A stretch of DNA of 64,000 nt from Symbiodinium natans (taxonomy: Eukaryota > Sar > Dinophyceae > Suessiales > Symbiodiniaceae), in assembly GCA_905221605.1 (NCBI GenBank), contig CAJNDS010002240.1, positions 479,501 through 543,500 on the forward strand, in the 5' to 3' direction. Made by a program: the position numbers and the translations under genes. The notes beneath the pieces were generated by a model, which made no database searches, was not told where the DNA came from, and worked only from the letters and a program-made list of their open reading frames with translations. Of the stretch, positions 1 to 10,920 are shown in pieces (the stretch's first letter is position 1; the number at the start of each line of letters is the position of its first letter).

Positions 1-625
1 TTCTCTCTTCTCTCTTCTCTCTTCTCTTCTCTCTTCTCTCTTCTCTCTTCTCTCTTCTCTCTTCTCTCTCCTCTCCCCCTCCTCACCTCCTCCCCCTCGC
101 ACCCTCGTCCCCCTTCCCTCTCCCCTCTCCTCCTTCCTCTCCTACTCTCCTCCTCTCCTCTCCTCCTCTCCCTCGTCCTCCGCTCCTCTCCTCTTCTCCT
201 CTCTCCTCTCGCTCCCCCTCTCACCCTCTCTCCCCTCGTCCCCCTCTCCCCCTCCCCCCCTCTCCCCCTCTCCCCCTCTCCCCTCTCCTCTTCGGCCTCC
301 TATCTCCTCCTCTCCTCCCTCCTCCTCATCCTCCCTCCTCTCTCTCCTCCTCTCCTCTCCTCCTCTCCTCCTCCTCCTCTCCTCCCTCCTCTCCTCTCCT
401 CCTCCGCTCCTCTCCTCTCCTCTCCTCTCCTCTCCTCTCCTCTCCTCTCATCTCTCTCCTCTCCCTCCCTCCCTCCCCTCCGCTCCTCTCCTCTCCTCTC
501 CCCTGCCCTCTCCTCCCTCGTCCTCTCCTCCCCCTCCCTCCCCTCTCCTCCCCTCTCCTCCTCTCCTCCCCTCTCCTCCCCTCTCCTCCCCTCTCCTCTC
601 CTCTCCTCTCCTCCCCTCCTCTCAT
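1..625. repeat. Pyrimidine-rich satellite (TTCTC / CCTCTC)
   Basis: About 620 bp of almost pure C and T on the plus strand, first as a TTCTC-type repeat and then as CTCCTCTCC-type units. The long minus-strand reading frames here are only translations of GGAGAGG repeats (runs of Arg, Glu and Gly) and are not genes. Confidence 0.9.
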
Positions 626-1080
626 GCCGCACGGAACCGATGGCTGGATGGGCAGCCGATGATTGGCGCTGGTCATGGAAAAGCTCCAGGCGAGCAGCCA
701 CGTGCACTAACTCAGCATGCTGCAGCACGAAGCCAACGTCAAGACAAAGACCGACAGAAAATGCTTTGAGCCGCTTCAGCCGAATTGGCTACGGGATCGG
801 TTTTTAGGGGTTTTAAAGTCTTAGGGCCTTGTCGGCTCTGGGGTCTCTAAGGTCTGGTCCGCTATAAACCCCAGAGTGGGTTTTGGTTTGCAGGGTCTTT
901 GTTTCTTTTTTTGTTTTGGGGGGGAAGGTATGTAAGTTTCAGGATTCAGGGCTTCAGACTTTTTGGGTTCTAGGGTCTAGGGTTTCGGGCTTCGGGATTA
1001 GGGATTGGGGGGCTCACACAGCTGAGGGCTTCGGGCTGAGGGCTGACAAGATCCTCCCCCCACCGCCCCGGAGTGCATGC
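626..1080. other. Unique island, no gene recognised
   Basis: Complex sequence from about 626 to 800 followed by degenerate G/T-rich telomere-like repeat. The minus strand is open across 630-740 but shows no recognisable domain and no convincing donor, so no exon is called. Confidence 0.5.
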
Positions 1081-1884
1081 CTGGGGTTTAGGGTTTAGGG
1101 TTTGGGGTTTAGGGTTTAGGGTTTAGGGTGTAGGGTTTAGGGTTTAGGGTTTAGGGTTTAGCGTTCAGGGCTAGTTCTTCAGGGGTTTAGCGTTCAGGGC
1201 TAGTTCTTCAGTGGGGCTTGAGGGTGTAAGTGTAGGGTTTACGGTTAGGGTGTCGTCATACGGACCACATTACAGACCCCCCCCCCGCCCCCCGCAAGCA
1301 TCTCAATCCTCCATCTTCTCTAAACTTAAACACCTCCAGACCCTAACGCCCAAAACTTTCAACTGAATCACCAAGCAAACCTTCAATCCCCTAACCCCAA
1401 AACCAACCCCCAAAAAAGCTAACCAGACCCCAACAGGCCGAAAACCCCATACCTTCCAGAAAAACCCTGAACCCAGAACCCCAAACCCTCAACCCTGAAC
1501 AAACCTCGCGAGCGCGCCTGTGAGAGATCGGCGGGTAGCGGGCCAGGCCATGGGTGCGCCTCGGACCTTACGGTTGAGGGTTGAGGGTTTGGGGTTAGAG
1601 GTTGAGGGTTTAGGGCTTAGGGTTCAGGACTTGGGGCTGGGAGTTTCTGAGGGTGCTAGATTCTGTGCTTTAAGGGTTCTCTGGTCGCTAAGGGGCTTAG
1701 ATGTGAGGTGAGGATTGAGGGTTTAGGTCGGTTTGAGGCTCGAGGCTCTGGATCTAAGGGTGGGGTTCGAGGTTTGAGATTCGCGGTTTAGGCTTTGAAT
1801 TGCGGTTCGAGGCTTGAGGCGCAAGGCTTGAGAATTTAGTTTGGGGTTTGACCCCTAAAACCCTAAACCCTACACCCTAAACCC

Positions 1885-2155
1885 TAAACCTTGTTGTCAT
1901 GCTTCTGCGGCCTACAACTCTGCTAAACTCTGAACCCTCATGAGGGGATAATGATGAGCGTCTGCTTGTGCATCGTGAAACAAATCTGAAGATTTTTTTC
2001 GTTGTTAGTCTAATGACATTTGTGACAATAACAGTCGGCTTAGTTCGTAGCAATAGTATGATGATGCTGTCTTACTATCTGCCAACACCCAACCTCAACG
2101 ACTGCGGAGACTTGTGTGGGGCTCACAATGTTAGCAGGTTTTCATGTTAGGGAGG
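1885..2155. other. AT-richer unique island with a 60-codon frame
   Basis: A patch with lower GC than the rest, lying between two CCCTAAA arrays. The plus frame from 1968 to 2150 has a hydrophobic stretch near its start and two late cysteines, but no family resemblance. It may be an insertion. I do not call a gene. Confidence 0.35.
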
Positions 2156-2269
2156 TTAAACCCTAAACCCTAAACCCTAAACCCAAAACCCTAAGCCCTA
2201 AATAACCCTAAACCCTAAACCCTAAACCCTAAACCCTAAACCCTAAACCCTAAACCCTAAACCCTAAAC

Positions 2270-2360
2270 CTCCAGAGTCTCGGCCCAGACACACCGGTGA
2301 GAGGGCCCTGGTGGGCCCTGCCCCGCGCGACCGCCGCGGCGCAGCGCATGCAAAGCGTGC
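2270..2360 (-). CDS. Candidate internal exon, unknown protein
   Basis: Open for 30 codons on the minus strand between an acceptor ending TTCCAG and a donor that is the first base of a telomere-like array (CTGGAG|GTTTAGGG). The peptide is rich in Gly, Arg and Pro and ends WAETLE. It lies between a CCCTAAA array and a TTTAGGG array, as many better-supported exons do. Strand and frame are inferred from splice sites only. Confidence 0.3.
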
Positions 2361-2724
2361 CTGGAATCTTGTGTTTGAGGTTTAGGGTTTAGGGCTTCGG
2401 GTTTTGGATGAAGCGTTTAGGGATTAGGGTTTAGGGTCTAAGGCTTAGGGGAATGTCATACACTCCCAACCCTCAGTTCCCTACTTAACAACTTAACACC
2501 AAAACCCAAACCCTGTGAACTCCCCAAAGCAACTGAATGCTAAACCCTGAACGCTAAACCCTGAACCCCTGAACCCTGAACCCTGAACCCTGAACCCTAA
2601 ACCCTAAACCCTAAACCCTAAACCCTGAACCCTAAACTCCCTGAATCCTAAACCCTAAACCCTAAACCCTAAACCCTAAACCCTAAATCCTAAACCCTAA
2701 ACCCTAAACCCTAAACCGTCGGAC

Positions 2725-2778
2725 CTGCGGCCGCTCCTCCGCAAAGACTGCGATGGCCACCAGGGCCCCAAACCATCC
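2725..2778 (-). CDS. Candidate internal exon, unknown protein
   Basis: Eighteen codons in phase 0 on the minus strand, from acceptor GTCCAG to donor CCGCAG|GTCCGA. The peptide is hydrophobic and then charged (GALVAIAVFAEERPQ). A neighbouring exon candidate at 2270-2360 is on the same strand, but the two do not share phase, so a further exon or a different junction would be needed. Confidence 0.33.
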
Positions 2779-2849
2779 CTGGACAGAGCTTTGGGTTTAG
2801 GGTTTACGGTTTAGGGTTTACGGTTTAGGGTTTAGGGTTTAGGGTTTAG

Positions 2850-3520
2850 GGTCCGCCGACCCTGGCGGCGTGTTGGATGGGAAAAGGAGGTGAAAACCTC
2901 CCTCTTTTATTCCTGACCCCCCCAAAACGCGGGGGGGGGGGGGGGGGGGGGGTAGGGGGGGGTACCCGGGCAGCTTTTGCATGGAGGGCCAGGCCCCCCT
3001 ACCCCCCTTCCCCCCTACCCCCCCCCCCCCACCCCCCCTACCAATTCATGGGGCTGCCCTGGCCTTCAAGCTGGCTTCAGCTCCTGTTTGGGTCACAACG
3101 TTTCACAGAGGCTCAAGCACATCAACTTTTTTGGCATCCTTTGAGCTGACGAGCGCGTTTAAACCTTTCAACTATGCTCCAGCGGGGTCGGCGGCTTGAG
3201 CCGGAGGCTCTTAAATTTAGGGTTTAGCGTGTGGGTTTTAGGGTTTAGGGCTTAGGGTTTAGGGTTTGGGGCTTAGGCTTTTGTGTTTTTAGCGCTTTGA
3301 GGGGGTTTGGGTTTAAGCTACCAGATTTGGCATATGTAGCAACTAATATAATATCTTCATGATGGTGACTCTCAAAACTCCATAACAACGGGAAGGTTGA
3401 ATCGTTTCGGGAGGTTTCTGATTGCGGCGGACTGTTCTAGTTGCGCTTGTCAGGGCATACAACCTAATTCCTGTGCATTACCTCCTAAACACTCAAGACA
3501 AGAATCCTGGGCGCTAAAAC
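2850..3520. other. Homopolymer-rich island, no gene recognised
   Basis: Contains G runs near 2930-2960 and C runs near 3010-3040, then unique sequence to 3200, a TTTAGGG patch and an AT-richer patch at 3310-3510. Short open frames exist, but none has supporting splice sites or a recognisable domain. Confidence 0.5.
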
Positions 3521-4196
3521 CCTAAACCCCAAATCCTGTCATCCCAAACCCTAAACCCCGAACCCTCATGGTCGGCTTTTGCGCAAACAGCGTTTAGGGT
3601 CTGGGGTTTGAAGGGTTTTAGGGTTACAGTTTAGGGTTTTAGGGTTTCAGGGTTTTAGGGCTTTAGGGTTTTAGGGTTTTAGGGTTTTTAGGGTTTTAGG
3701 GTTTAGGGTTTCAAGCCCTACGGCACCACGCAGATGCCCGACACATGTCGTCAAACAGAAAAAGCTCTCCTGGACCCTAAACCCTTGAACCCCGAACCCT
3801 AAACTCTGAACCCAAGACCCCAAACACTAAACCCTGAACCCTAAACCCTAAACCCTAAACACTGTCCAGAAACTCTGCCCCCTACACCCCTAAACTTGCA
3901 AAACTCGCAACCTTCAACTCTAAGAGCCCCTGCGCTTTAAGGTGTAGGCTTCGCGGGCTTCGGGTTTAGGGTTTAGGGTTTAGGGTTTAGGGTTTGCCCT
4001 CGGACGTGTAAAAACCTACAAGAACCCAAAAACAACTACCAAAGGCCCTAAGAACCAGAGAATCGGGAGACACCCCAAGAATGTCCTGAGCGCTAAACCC
4101 TAAACCCTAAACCCCAAACCCTAAACCCTGAACCCCAAACCCCAAGCCCTAAGCCCTGCTCAACCTCACAAGCCCTGAGAACAAACCCCCCCCCAG

Positions 4197-4262
4197 CTAA
4201 GGCTCGTAGCCAAGAGGCATTGGAATGAAGAGGCCGGGAAGCTGGGCGCATCGCCCATGCGG
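4197..4262 (+). CDS. Candidate internal exon, unknown protein
   Basis: Twenty-two codons in phase 0, from a C-run acceptor (CCCCCCAG) to donor CGG|GTTGAGGG, where the donor is the edge of a telomere-like array. The peptide is basic and helical in character (LVAKRHWNEEAGKLG). The antisense strand is also open, so the strand is not certain. Confidence 0.3.
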
Positions 4263-4429
4263 GTTGAGGGTTTAGGGTTTAGGGTTTAGGGCTTCGGGTG
4301 TAGGATTTTTAGGGTGTAGGGGTTCAGGGTTCAGGGTTCAGGGTTCAGGGTTCAGGGTTTAGGGTTTAGGGTTTAAGGTTTAGGGGTTAGGCTTCAGGGT
4401 TCAGGGTTTTAAGGCTTAGGGTGCAGCGC

Positions 4430-5330
4430 AGGGTATTGGGCACCCTAGCCATATCAGGGCTCGTATTTAGCCACCCTAGCTCCGAAGCCCTGTTGGCATG
4501 CAGCGGGTTCTCGTTAAAAGAGAAGCAGAAGGTTTCGGGTTTAGGGTTTACGGTTTAGGGTTTCGGGTTTCGGGTTTCAGGTTTCGGGTTTCAGGTTGAC
4601 GGTTTCGGGCTTAGGGTGTAGGGTTCTGGGTTGAGGGTTTAGCATTTGGCGCGAACCCAACGTGGTATTCTACGGTGCGGGCTGGATGTCACATGGAAAC
4701 CCTGCACCTTGAGCCTTCAAGGTCCCTTGGGTGGTTTCTGGGTCCCAGCTTTCCGAGGTTGCCGAAAGGATCCTTGGTGTAGAAGCAATATAGAGCCCAA
4801 AACACTAGGCCCTAAACCCCTAAACCCCTAAATTCCCAAAACCCCACAACCCCAACATCCCAAAACCCCGAAACTTCTAAACCCCAGAATTTGCTGAAGC
4901 TCCAAAACGCCGCTGCGACGACAGTCTCTTGGGGCCTTTAGTATGTTTAAGGGTGCAAAGTGCAGGGATGGCAGATTTGTATAGGGTTTTTGGGTTGGGA
5001 GTCCTGAAACCCTAAACCCTGGACCCTGGCCACAAACCCTAAACCCCTCTCTGGCACAGACAGGCCCCGAATTTTGGGGGTGTCTCTGCCAGGCTGGGTT
5101 TGAGGTGTTGTGGGGTTAGGGTTTAGGGTTCAGAGGCTAAGTCCTTTTTTTATAGGACTCAACGTGTATAAGCATCGCGGAAAAGGCTGTAGGTTTAAGG
5201 CTTTAGATTTTAGGGCTTTGCGGTTCAGGGGTTTGGGGTTTTGGGGGTTCCAGCCTTTGGCGGGTTTAGTTGTCGCGTGTTAAGGTCGAAGCAGTTTGGG
5301 TTTACCGGTCCATCCTGAAAGCCGCCCTGA
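4430..5330. other. Repeat with short unique islands
   Basis: Degenerate TTTAGGG/CCCTAAA interrupted by islands at 4430-4530, 4640-4805, 4880-4980, 5045-5110 and 5140-5190. Each could hold a 10-20 codon exon, but splice signals and frame do not single one out. Confidence 0.45.
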
Positions 5331-5393
5331 ACCCTCAGCCCTGACCCTAAACCCTAAACCCTAAACCCTGAACCGTTTAAGCGTTTCCTTCTC

Positions 5394-5428
<35 letters not shown>

Positions 5429-5636
5429 ACCCCCCCCGGCCCGCTGGCCCTTCTCAAGCTCGAATTTACTAGCGAGCCCGAACTACCCAAGCCCTTGAAA
5501 AAAGCCCTAAACGCTAAACCCCAAAACCCTAAACCCTAAACCTGAAACCCCAGCACATGTGCCCAAACCATGGAACCCTGAGCCCCAAACCCTGAATGAA
5601 ACGCTAAACCCCTGAAACCTGATCTGCCCTGAACCC

Positions 5637-5790
5637 TTAAGAATGAACCCTCAAACCCTCAAACCCTCCAACCCTCCAACCCTCCAACCCTCAAACCCTC
5701 AAACCCTCAAACCCTCAAACCCTCAAACCCTCAAACCCTCAAACCCTCAAACCCTCAAACCCTCAAACCCTCAACCCTAAACCCCAAACG
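5637..5790. repeat. CCCTCAAA tandem array
   Basis: An 8-bp variant of the telomere-like unit (ACCCTCAA) repeated about 16 times almost without error. It shows that variant units can expand by themselves. Confidence 0.9.
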
Positions 5791-5847
5791 AAACCCTCAA
5801 GCGGCCTAAACCCTAAACCCGAAACCCGAAGCTCTAAACCCTAAAAC

Positions 5848-5920
5848 CTCTGGAACCTCTCGGCCTTGAGCGTCTCCACCAGGAACCGGTACTTCTCGTG
5901 AAGCGCTTCGGCCTCGCGAG
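5848..5920 (-). CDS. Candidate exon, helical/coiled-coil segment
   Basis: Twenty-three full codons on the minus strand giving a strongly helical charged peptide (REAEALHEKYRFLVETLKAE), with donor CAGAG|GTTTTAGG. Composition fits a coiled-coil or helical-repeat protein. The acceptor (TTAAG) is weak. It probably belongs with the exon at 6185-6247. Confidence 0.4.
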
Positions 5921-6184
5921 CTTAACCCCCCTCAAGCCCCCCCCCAAAACCCCCAAACCCCCAAACCCCCGCCTAAACCCCCCCTGAAGCCCCTAAACCC
6001 TAAAACCCTAAACCACCCTAAACTACTCTAAACCTTCCTAAACCACCCTAAACCTTCCTAACTCACCCCTAAACCTTCCCAAATCACCCTAAACCAATCT
6101 GACCAAACCCCTAAACCCTAAACCCTCGCGGCTCCCCTAAACCCTAAACCCTAAACCCTAAACCCTAAACCCTAAACCCTAAAC

Positions 6185-6247
6185 CGTGAAACATTTGGCC
6201 TGCTCCTGGTCAGGATCCTTGGCCTTGGCGAAACGGAGGTTCAGTGC
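6185..6247 (-). CDS. Candidate exon, helical segment
   Basis: About 21 codons on the minus strand (LNLRFAKAKDPDQEQAKCF), ending at donor TTCACG|GTTTAGGG. The upstream edge is a long telomere-like array without an obvious AG acceptor, so the start is uncertain. Confidence 0.35.
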
Positions 6248-6249
6248 AG

Positions 6250-6511
6250 GTTTAGGGTTTAGGGTTTAGGGTTTAGGGTTTAGGGTTTAGGGTTTAGGGT
6301 TTAGGGTTTAGGGTTTAGGGTTTAGGGTTTAGGGTTTAGGGTTTAGGGTTTAGGGTTTAGGGTTTAGGGTTTAGGGTTTAGGGTTTAGGGTTTAGGGTTT
6401 AGGGTTTAGGGTTTAGGGTTTAGGGTTTAGGGTTTAGGGTTTAGGGTTTAGGGTTTAGGGTTTAGGGTTTAGGGTTTAGGGTTTAGGGTTTAGGGTTTAG
6501 GGTTTAGGGTT
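6250..6511 (+). repeat. Near-perfect TTTAGGG array, about 37 copies
   Basis: The longest uninterrupted telomere-like tract in the window, essentially without mutation. This suggests recent expansion or insertion rather than an old decayed interstitial telomere. Confidence 0.97.
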
Positions 6512-7154
6512 TATAGAAGGGAAGCTCGCTGGTGCTAAAAGCACCCGGGCCGCTCGCTTGCGTTAGCATGTAGTCCCACCCCAACCACCCAAACTATTCT
6601 CATTTAGGGTTTAGGGTTCACCCCCCAAACCCCCCTCAAGGGGGGCTTTCTTGCTTTTGACAGAGAAAGAGCAGGGCGGGGTCTCCCGAGCTTCATGGAG
6701 CCTGTCAGTGACTCGTAGGCTTCTTGGAGCTTTCACGGAGTAAAATGGAAGGTGCCCAAAACCATCAATTGCAATACCAAGAACCCACATTTTCGGGCTT
6801 GAAAGGGCAGCAAAAACGGTCGGGGGTAGCAGGGCCTCGGCCGGCCCTGCTTTTTTAAATGGAAAACCGTCGATTTGCAATACTAACAAACCCACATTTT
6901 CTTACGCGTCTGGGCAAATGAGACCCTGTCAGCTCAGGCCCCAGGAGGCCCCTCTGGGAGGCCGGAACCCTAGCCTGGCGGGTGGGGAGGCCTCATAAAT
7001 CCAAAACTGCGCCCTGGACCCCCCTGAAAACCCCCTCCCGTGGATCACCTGCAACGGACGGGCCTTTTGGGACCCCCCCCCGCGACCCCCTTAAGACCCC
7101 CCTGAGACCCCCCTGACACCCCCTTTCAAGGGTTCCCGGACCTCCTGAAACCCC
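6512..7154. other. Non-coding flank with degenerate copies of the transposon-end motif
   Basis: Contains two related segments near 6760-6795 and 6861-6900 that resemble part of the terminal repeat starting at 7155 (CCGTCGATTT then TACTAA). This suggests older ends of related elements. No gene is recognised. Confidence 0.5.
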
Positions 7155-7293
7155 GCTCGGTTTTGGTCAAAAATCCAGAAAACGAGAGACCACGCAGAGC
7201 CGTCGATTTCAGTACTAAAAAATCGCATTTTTAACTGGGACCCGGGCCGATCCTGGGGTCCCCCTCATTTGGGGTGTTTTTGGAGGCAAACTT
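7155..7293 (+). repeat. Left terminal inverted repeat of the hAT-like element
   Basis: Starts GCTCGGTTTTGGTC and matches the reverse complement of 15763-15905 at roughly nine positions in ten by eye. Just inside it is a GGGGGGTCCCA-type tandem repeat (7300-7415). Confidence 0.8.
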
Positions 7294-7439
7294 GCCCTTC
7301 CAGGGGGGTCCCAGGGGGTTCCCAGGGGGGTCCCAGGAAGGTCCCAGGGGGGTCCCAGGGGGGTCCCAGGGGGGTCCCAGGGGGGTCCCAGAGGGGGGTC
7401 CAGGGGGGTCCCAGAAAGTGTCGAAGCCCCAAAACAACG

Positions 7440-7615
7440 ATCGGAGGCAAAATCGCTGCAGGAGCCCCCCCTGGACCGGCCTTAGAAGATGAAATCGCGG
7501 AATCAAATCGCTGCGATTTAAACACGCAGGCCCAAATCGCTTCTTATTTGGTCGTATTCAACCGTTGGAAACGCAAATCGCGCGATTCGGGTTTCCAATG
7601 CCAAATCGCAGCTTG
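7440..7615. repeat. Subterminal AAATCGC motifs (left end)
   Basis: AAATCGC or its complement GCGATTT occurs about seven times in this stretch, including the palindrome AAATCGCGCGATT near 7575. The same palindrome recurs near 15604 at the other end. Such subterminal repeats are typical transposase-binding sites in hAT elements; that role is inferred. Confidence 0.6.
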
Positions 7616-8154
7616 TGCTGCTTTCAAGCAGCACTCGTGAGAAATGGGCTCAATGAATTTTGCAGGCTTGGGAAAACTCATTTAGCCTACTTGGCCCCAA
7701 GACATTGTCGCTCTTGGCTGTATTCCGTCTCGGGGTAAGCATGGTTTTAGGTAAAGGGTCGTCATCGTCCAGTTATCGTCGTCGTCACGGAGTGCCACTG
7801 ACACATAAACCCTAAACCCTAAACCCTAAACCCTAAATGCTAAACCCTAAACCCTAAACCCTAAACCCTAAACCCTAAACCCTAAACCCTAAACCCTAAA
7901 CCCTAAACCCTAAACCCCAAACCAGCAAACCCACGGGAAGACAAAGAAGTCGTCATAGGCCTGCCCAGGGCATCCATGGATCAGTTTTGCTGACAATGGT
8001 AAATTGCGGGTGTATTCTCAGCGGGAGCTCAATGTTAAGATGTTAAGATGCTAAATGATTTTTTACAAGGTTGCAGAAATCATTTAGCAACTCGCAAAAC
8101 CCCAGACCTTGAGGCTAGCTCAGTTTCGGGAGCGGGGCCCGCGGGGGAGGCTAG

Positions 8155-8470
8155 GGTTTAAGGTTTAAGGTTTAGGGTTTAGGGTTTAGTGTTTAGGGTT
8201 TAGGGTCTAGGGTTTTAGGGTTTTAGGGTTTAGGGTTTAGGGTTTAGGGTTTAGGGTTTAGGGTTTAGGGTTTAGGGTTTAGGGTTTAGGGTTTAGGGTT
8301 TCTGGTTTAGGGTTTAGGGTTTAGGGTTTAGGGTTTAGGGTTTAGGGTTTAGGGTTTAGGGTTTAGGGTTTAGGGTTTAGGGTTTAGGGTTTAGGCCTAA
8401 ACCCTAAACCCTAAACCCTAAACCCTAAACCCTAAACCCTAAACCCTAAACCCTAATCCTCAACCCTCAA
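8155..8470. repeat. Head-to-head telomere-like arrays
   Basis: About 240 bp of TTTAGGG runs directly into about 70 bp of CCCTAAA, meeting at a perfect palindrome (TTTAGGCCTAAA, 8393-8404). This is the arrangement expected from two telomere-like ends joined together. Confidence 0.95.
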
Positions 8471-8549
8471 CCCTCAAAACCGTAAACCCTCAACCCTAAA
8501 CCCTAAACCCGAAACCCAAAACCCGCCACGCCCGGCAGGACATTTCTGC

Positions 8550-8720
8550 TCAGCTGCATAAAGACAAAACAGCTCACTAAAGGTTTTCTGCGTAACCCAA
8601 AACTGCGTCAAAACAAAACAGCCCGCCAAAGATCTGTTTGATGTCTACTCCTGAAATGCACAGACTAAACAGCTCATCAAAGATTTCCTTCCTGTCTCCT
8701 GAAATGCATAAAGACAAAAC
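8550..8720. repeat. Degenerate tandem repeat, about 60 bp unit
   Basis: Three or so diverged copies containing a segment like TGCATAAAGACAAAAC followed by AGCTCAYYAAAG. It lies downstream of the AT-hook/H3-like gene and may be part of its 3' region. Confidence 0.55.
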
Positions 8721-8752
8721 TTAGCAAGATACTGGTGCTTGCTGAGACCTTC

Positions 8753-10125
8753 TCACTTCGCTTTGTGGCGCTTCTGCGCCGGCGCATGAACGTCTGTCGT
8801 GCGAGCATTCTCCAACGCCTCGAGCGTCGCGAAGTCCTCGGCCTTGATGGTCATCCGACGGGCGTGCGTAGCGAGCCTTTGGCACTGGGAGAGCCGGTGG
8901 CTGGCATGCAGCTCTGCATACTCCTGCAGCAGCTGCAATGCTGAGCTCGAAATGCGTACGGGCACATGAGCACTGCGAGCTTGGAATTCCTCACAGCGGT
9001 CTCGCGGGAGCAACAGCTTGCCGGGCACATTTCTGCGGACCTGCTTGCCGGTGTCGGCATCCACGACTTGGAAAACATTCGGCTGGGTTTCCTCTATGAT
9101 CTCCACAATGGTGCCTTTCTTCATGGACCCCATGTCAACCCGAGTCGCTGCCATCTGGCGCAGCAAGCTGACCTGGGTTTAGGGTTTAGGGTTTAGGGTT
9201 TAGGGTTTAGGGTTTAGGGTTTAGGGTTTAGGGTTTAGGGTTTAGGGTTGAAGGCTGTAATGAGGGTGTAGAGCAAGAAGGAGGGTTTTGGGTTTAAACG
9301 GCATAGAGTGGAGAAGTGCGTAATGATTTTTCGGGGGCTGGGTAAAATCATTCTGCCGTTCGGGGTGCATGCCGCACGTCTTCCGGCGTAGCGCAACCTT
9401 TCTGCCCAGCACCAAGAGGCAAGGAAGGGCAGAAGTCGACCTCATACAAGCCCTCGTGCAAGCCACGTGTGATAAGCACCATAACGCCTGGCGAGAAGCC
9501 ATCCTCTATGAAACGGTGTGTCACCAACTGAACCCAGGTTCCCTCCACAAGGTCCTGGTTGCTGCAGCGGGCCACGTTCATCGGAATCTTGGCTTGCTTG
9601 ATGGTGTCTTGGAGGATGTCCTTCACCAGGTCACCGAACTTGCCAACTGGGCAGCAGACTGCCCTTGGATCGGCTTGCAGGTTGCGAATCTGGTCTTCGG
9701 CGCTCTTCCTTGCATCAGAAGGGCGTGACACTTCCAATTTGATTTTTGCGACCCTCGAACAAATCATTCTAGTACTCCACCCGATTCCTTCTCAGGCATC
9801 TTAAATCCAAAGCCCTCAGTACAAACGGCTCTTAACCCCTAAGCCCTAAACCCTAACCTTCATTTTCATTATAAACTCTACACCACTCCACGCCAAGCAT
9901 CTTTTGAGAGTCCCACCTTCCGCGAGGCTCAGTGCAAGGCGGCTTTGGCGCATCCTTCCTAGGACGGCCGCGCCCACGCTTCTTGTTCTCTGTTGCCGGC
10001 CCTGTTGCCGGCTCTTCCTGCGGCCTTTCCGGCTGCAGGAAAGAGGCGAGCTTCAACTGCACGACATTCACGAAGATGTTGTTCCTCAACGCGACGGGAA
10101 GCAGGAACTCTGGGTAGAGATCCAT
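8753..10125 (-). CDS. AT-hook protein with histone H3-like C-terminal fold
   Basis: Three exons join in phase: 10125-9884, 9708-9357 and 9172-8753, total 1,014 bp, giving 337 residues and a stop. The start is the first ATG (MDLYPEFLL). Residues 51-57 are an AT-hook core (GRGRPRK) that binds the DNA minor groove. Residues ~266-321 resemble the alpha2-loop-alpha3 part of histone H3: ISSSALQLLQEYAE matches the FQSSAL.ALQEA region and LATHARRMTIKAEDF matches the CAIHAKRVTIMPKDI region. An N-terminal H3-like helix is less clear; KFGDLVKDILQDT in exon 2 is a weak candidate. The tail is basic. Intron 1 starts GT, intron 2 starts GC and holds a hairpin and a CCCTAAA array ending at the acceptor. A chromatin or DNA-binding role for the element is inferred. 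Confidence 0.6.
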
Positions 10126-10920
10126 GGCGGACGGTCTCAGAAAAGCGAAGCTTGACGCGGGCTTGACACGAGCACCTTTGTAGTGTAGAGAAGGCTGCAG
10201 CGTTGAACCCCGTGTCGTGTGGACCCCAATTGCCTAAACCCTCAACGAAGTATTTTCAGCCACTTGGGAGAGCCCTTTGAAGGCTCATAGTCAATTGCGT
10301 CAATACCTCGGGTCGTGCAGGAGGCCAATACCCCTGCCTAAACCCTAAACCCTAAACCCTAGACCCCAAAATCGTAAAACCCTGAAACCCTATGGCCTTA
10401 ACAACGTAAGCCCTAAACTAACCCTCATCTCTGAATCCGAAACCCTAACTCCTCAACCCTCATTACTCCTTGGTCTTCACAGGCCACTCTGGCTCGACTC
10501 TGGCCTGTTGAACGAAGTTGAGGACCCTCTTGAAGAAGTTGAGGAGGCAAAATGACCTTCAGAACGGCAACTGCAAGGGTTTAGGGTCTAGGGTTCTAGG
10601 GTTTAGGGCTCTCCCGCCCCCAACCCGCCCCGCCCCTCCCCCCCACCCTCCAGCCTCCCCCCCCCCTCCAGCCTCCCCCCCCCCCTCCCCTCTTGAAGGC
10701 CTGAAGAGAGGTGAAATGATTTTTTGGGGGCCTGCAAAAATCATCTCCCCACCCCCCGCCACCGTCCAGCAGGCTAGAAGAGATCGGCTGCAGACAAAAA
10801 GGAAGCAAGCCTGCAAAGTCATGAGTCATGAGCTTGAATTGTCTGCAAGGAGGATTTCTCTTGTTTTCAGCCACGGACCCCTTCGAAACATGGCTGCAAA
10901 CTTGCATCTGTGTTTGCCAT
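10126..10920. other. Intergenic stretch with polyC/polyG and one hairpin
   Basis: Lies between the AT-hook gene and the 152-residue gene, so it should hold the 5' region of the former. It contains short CCCTAAA tracts (10,330-10,390), C-rich runs (10,620-10,690) and the hairpin at 10712-10745. No exon is supported. Confidence 0.5.

Noticed and set aside
300-728. Long minus-strand reading frames at the left end
   Set aside because: They are Arg/Glu/Gly translations of a CCTCTC satellite; only the first 35 codons are complex sequence and no splice support was seen.
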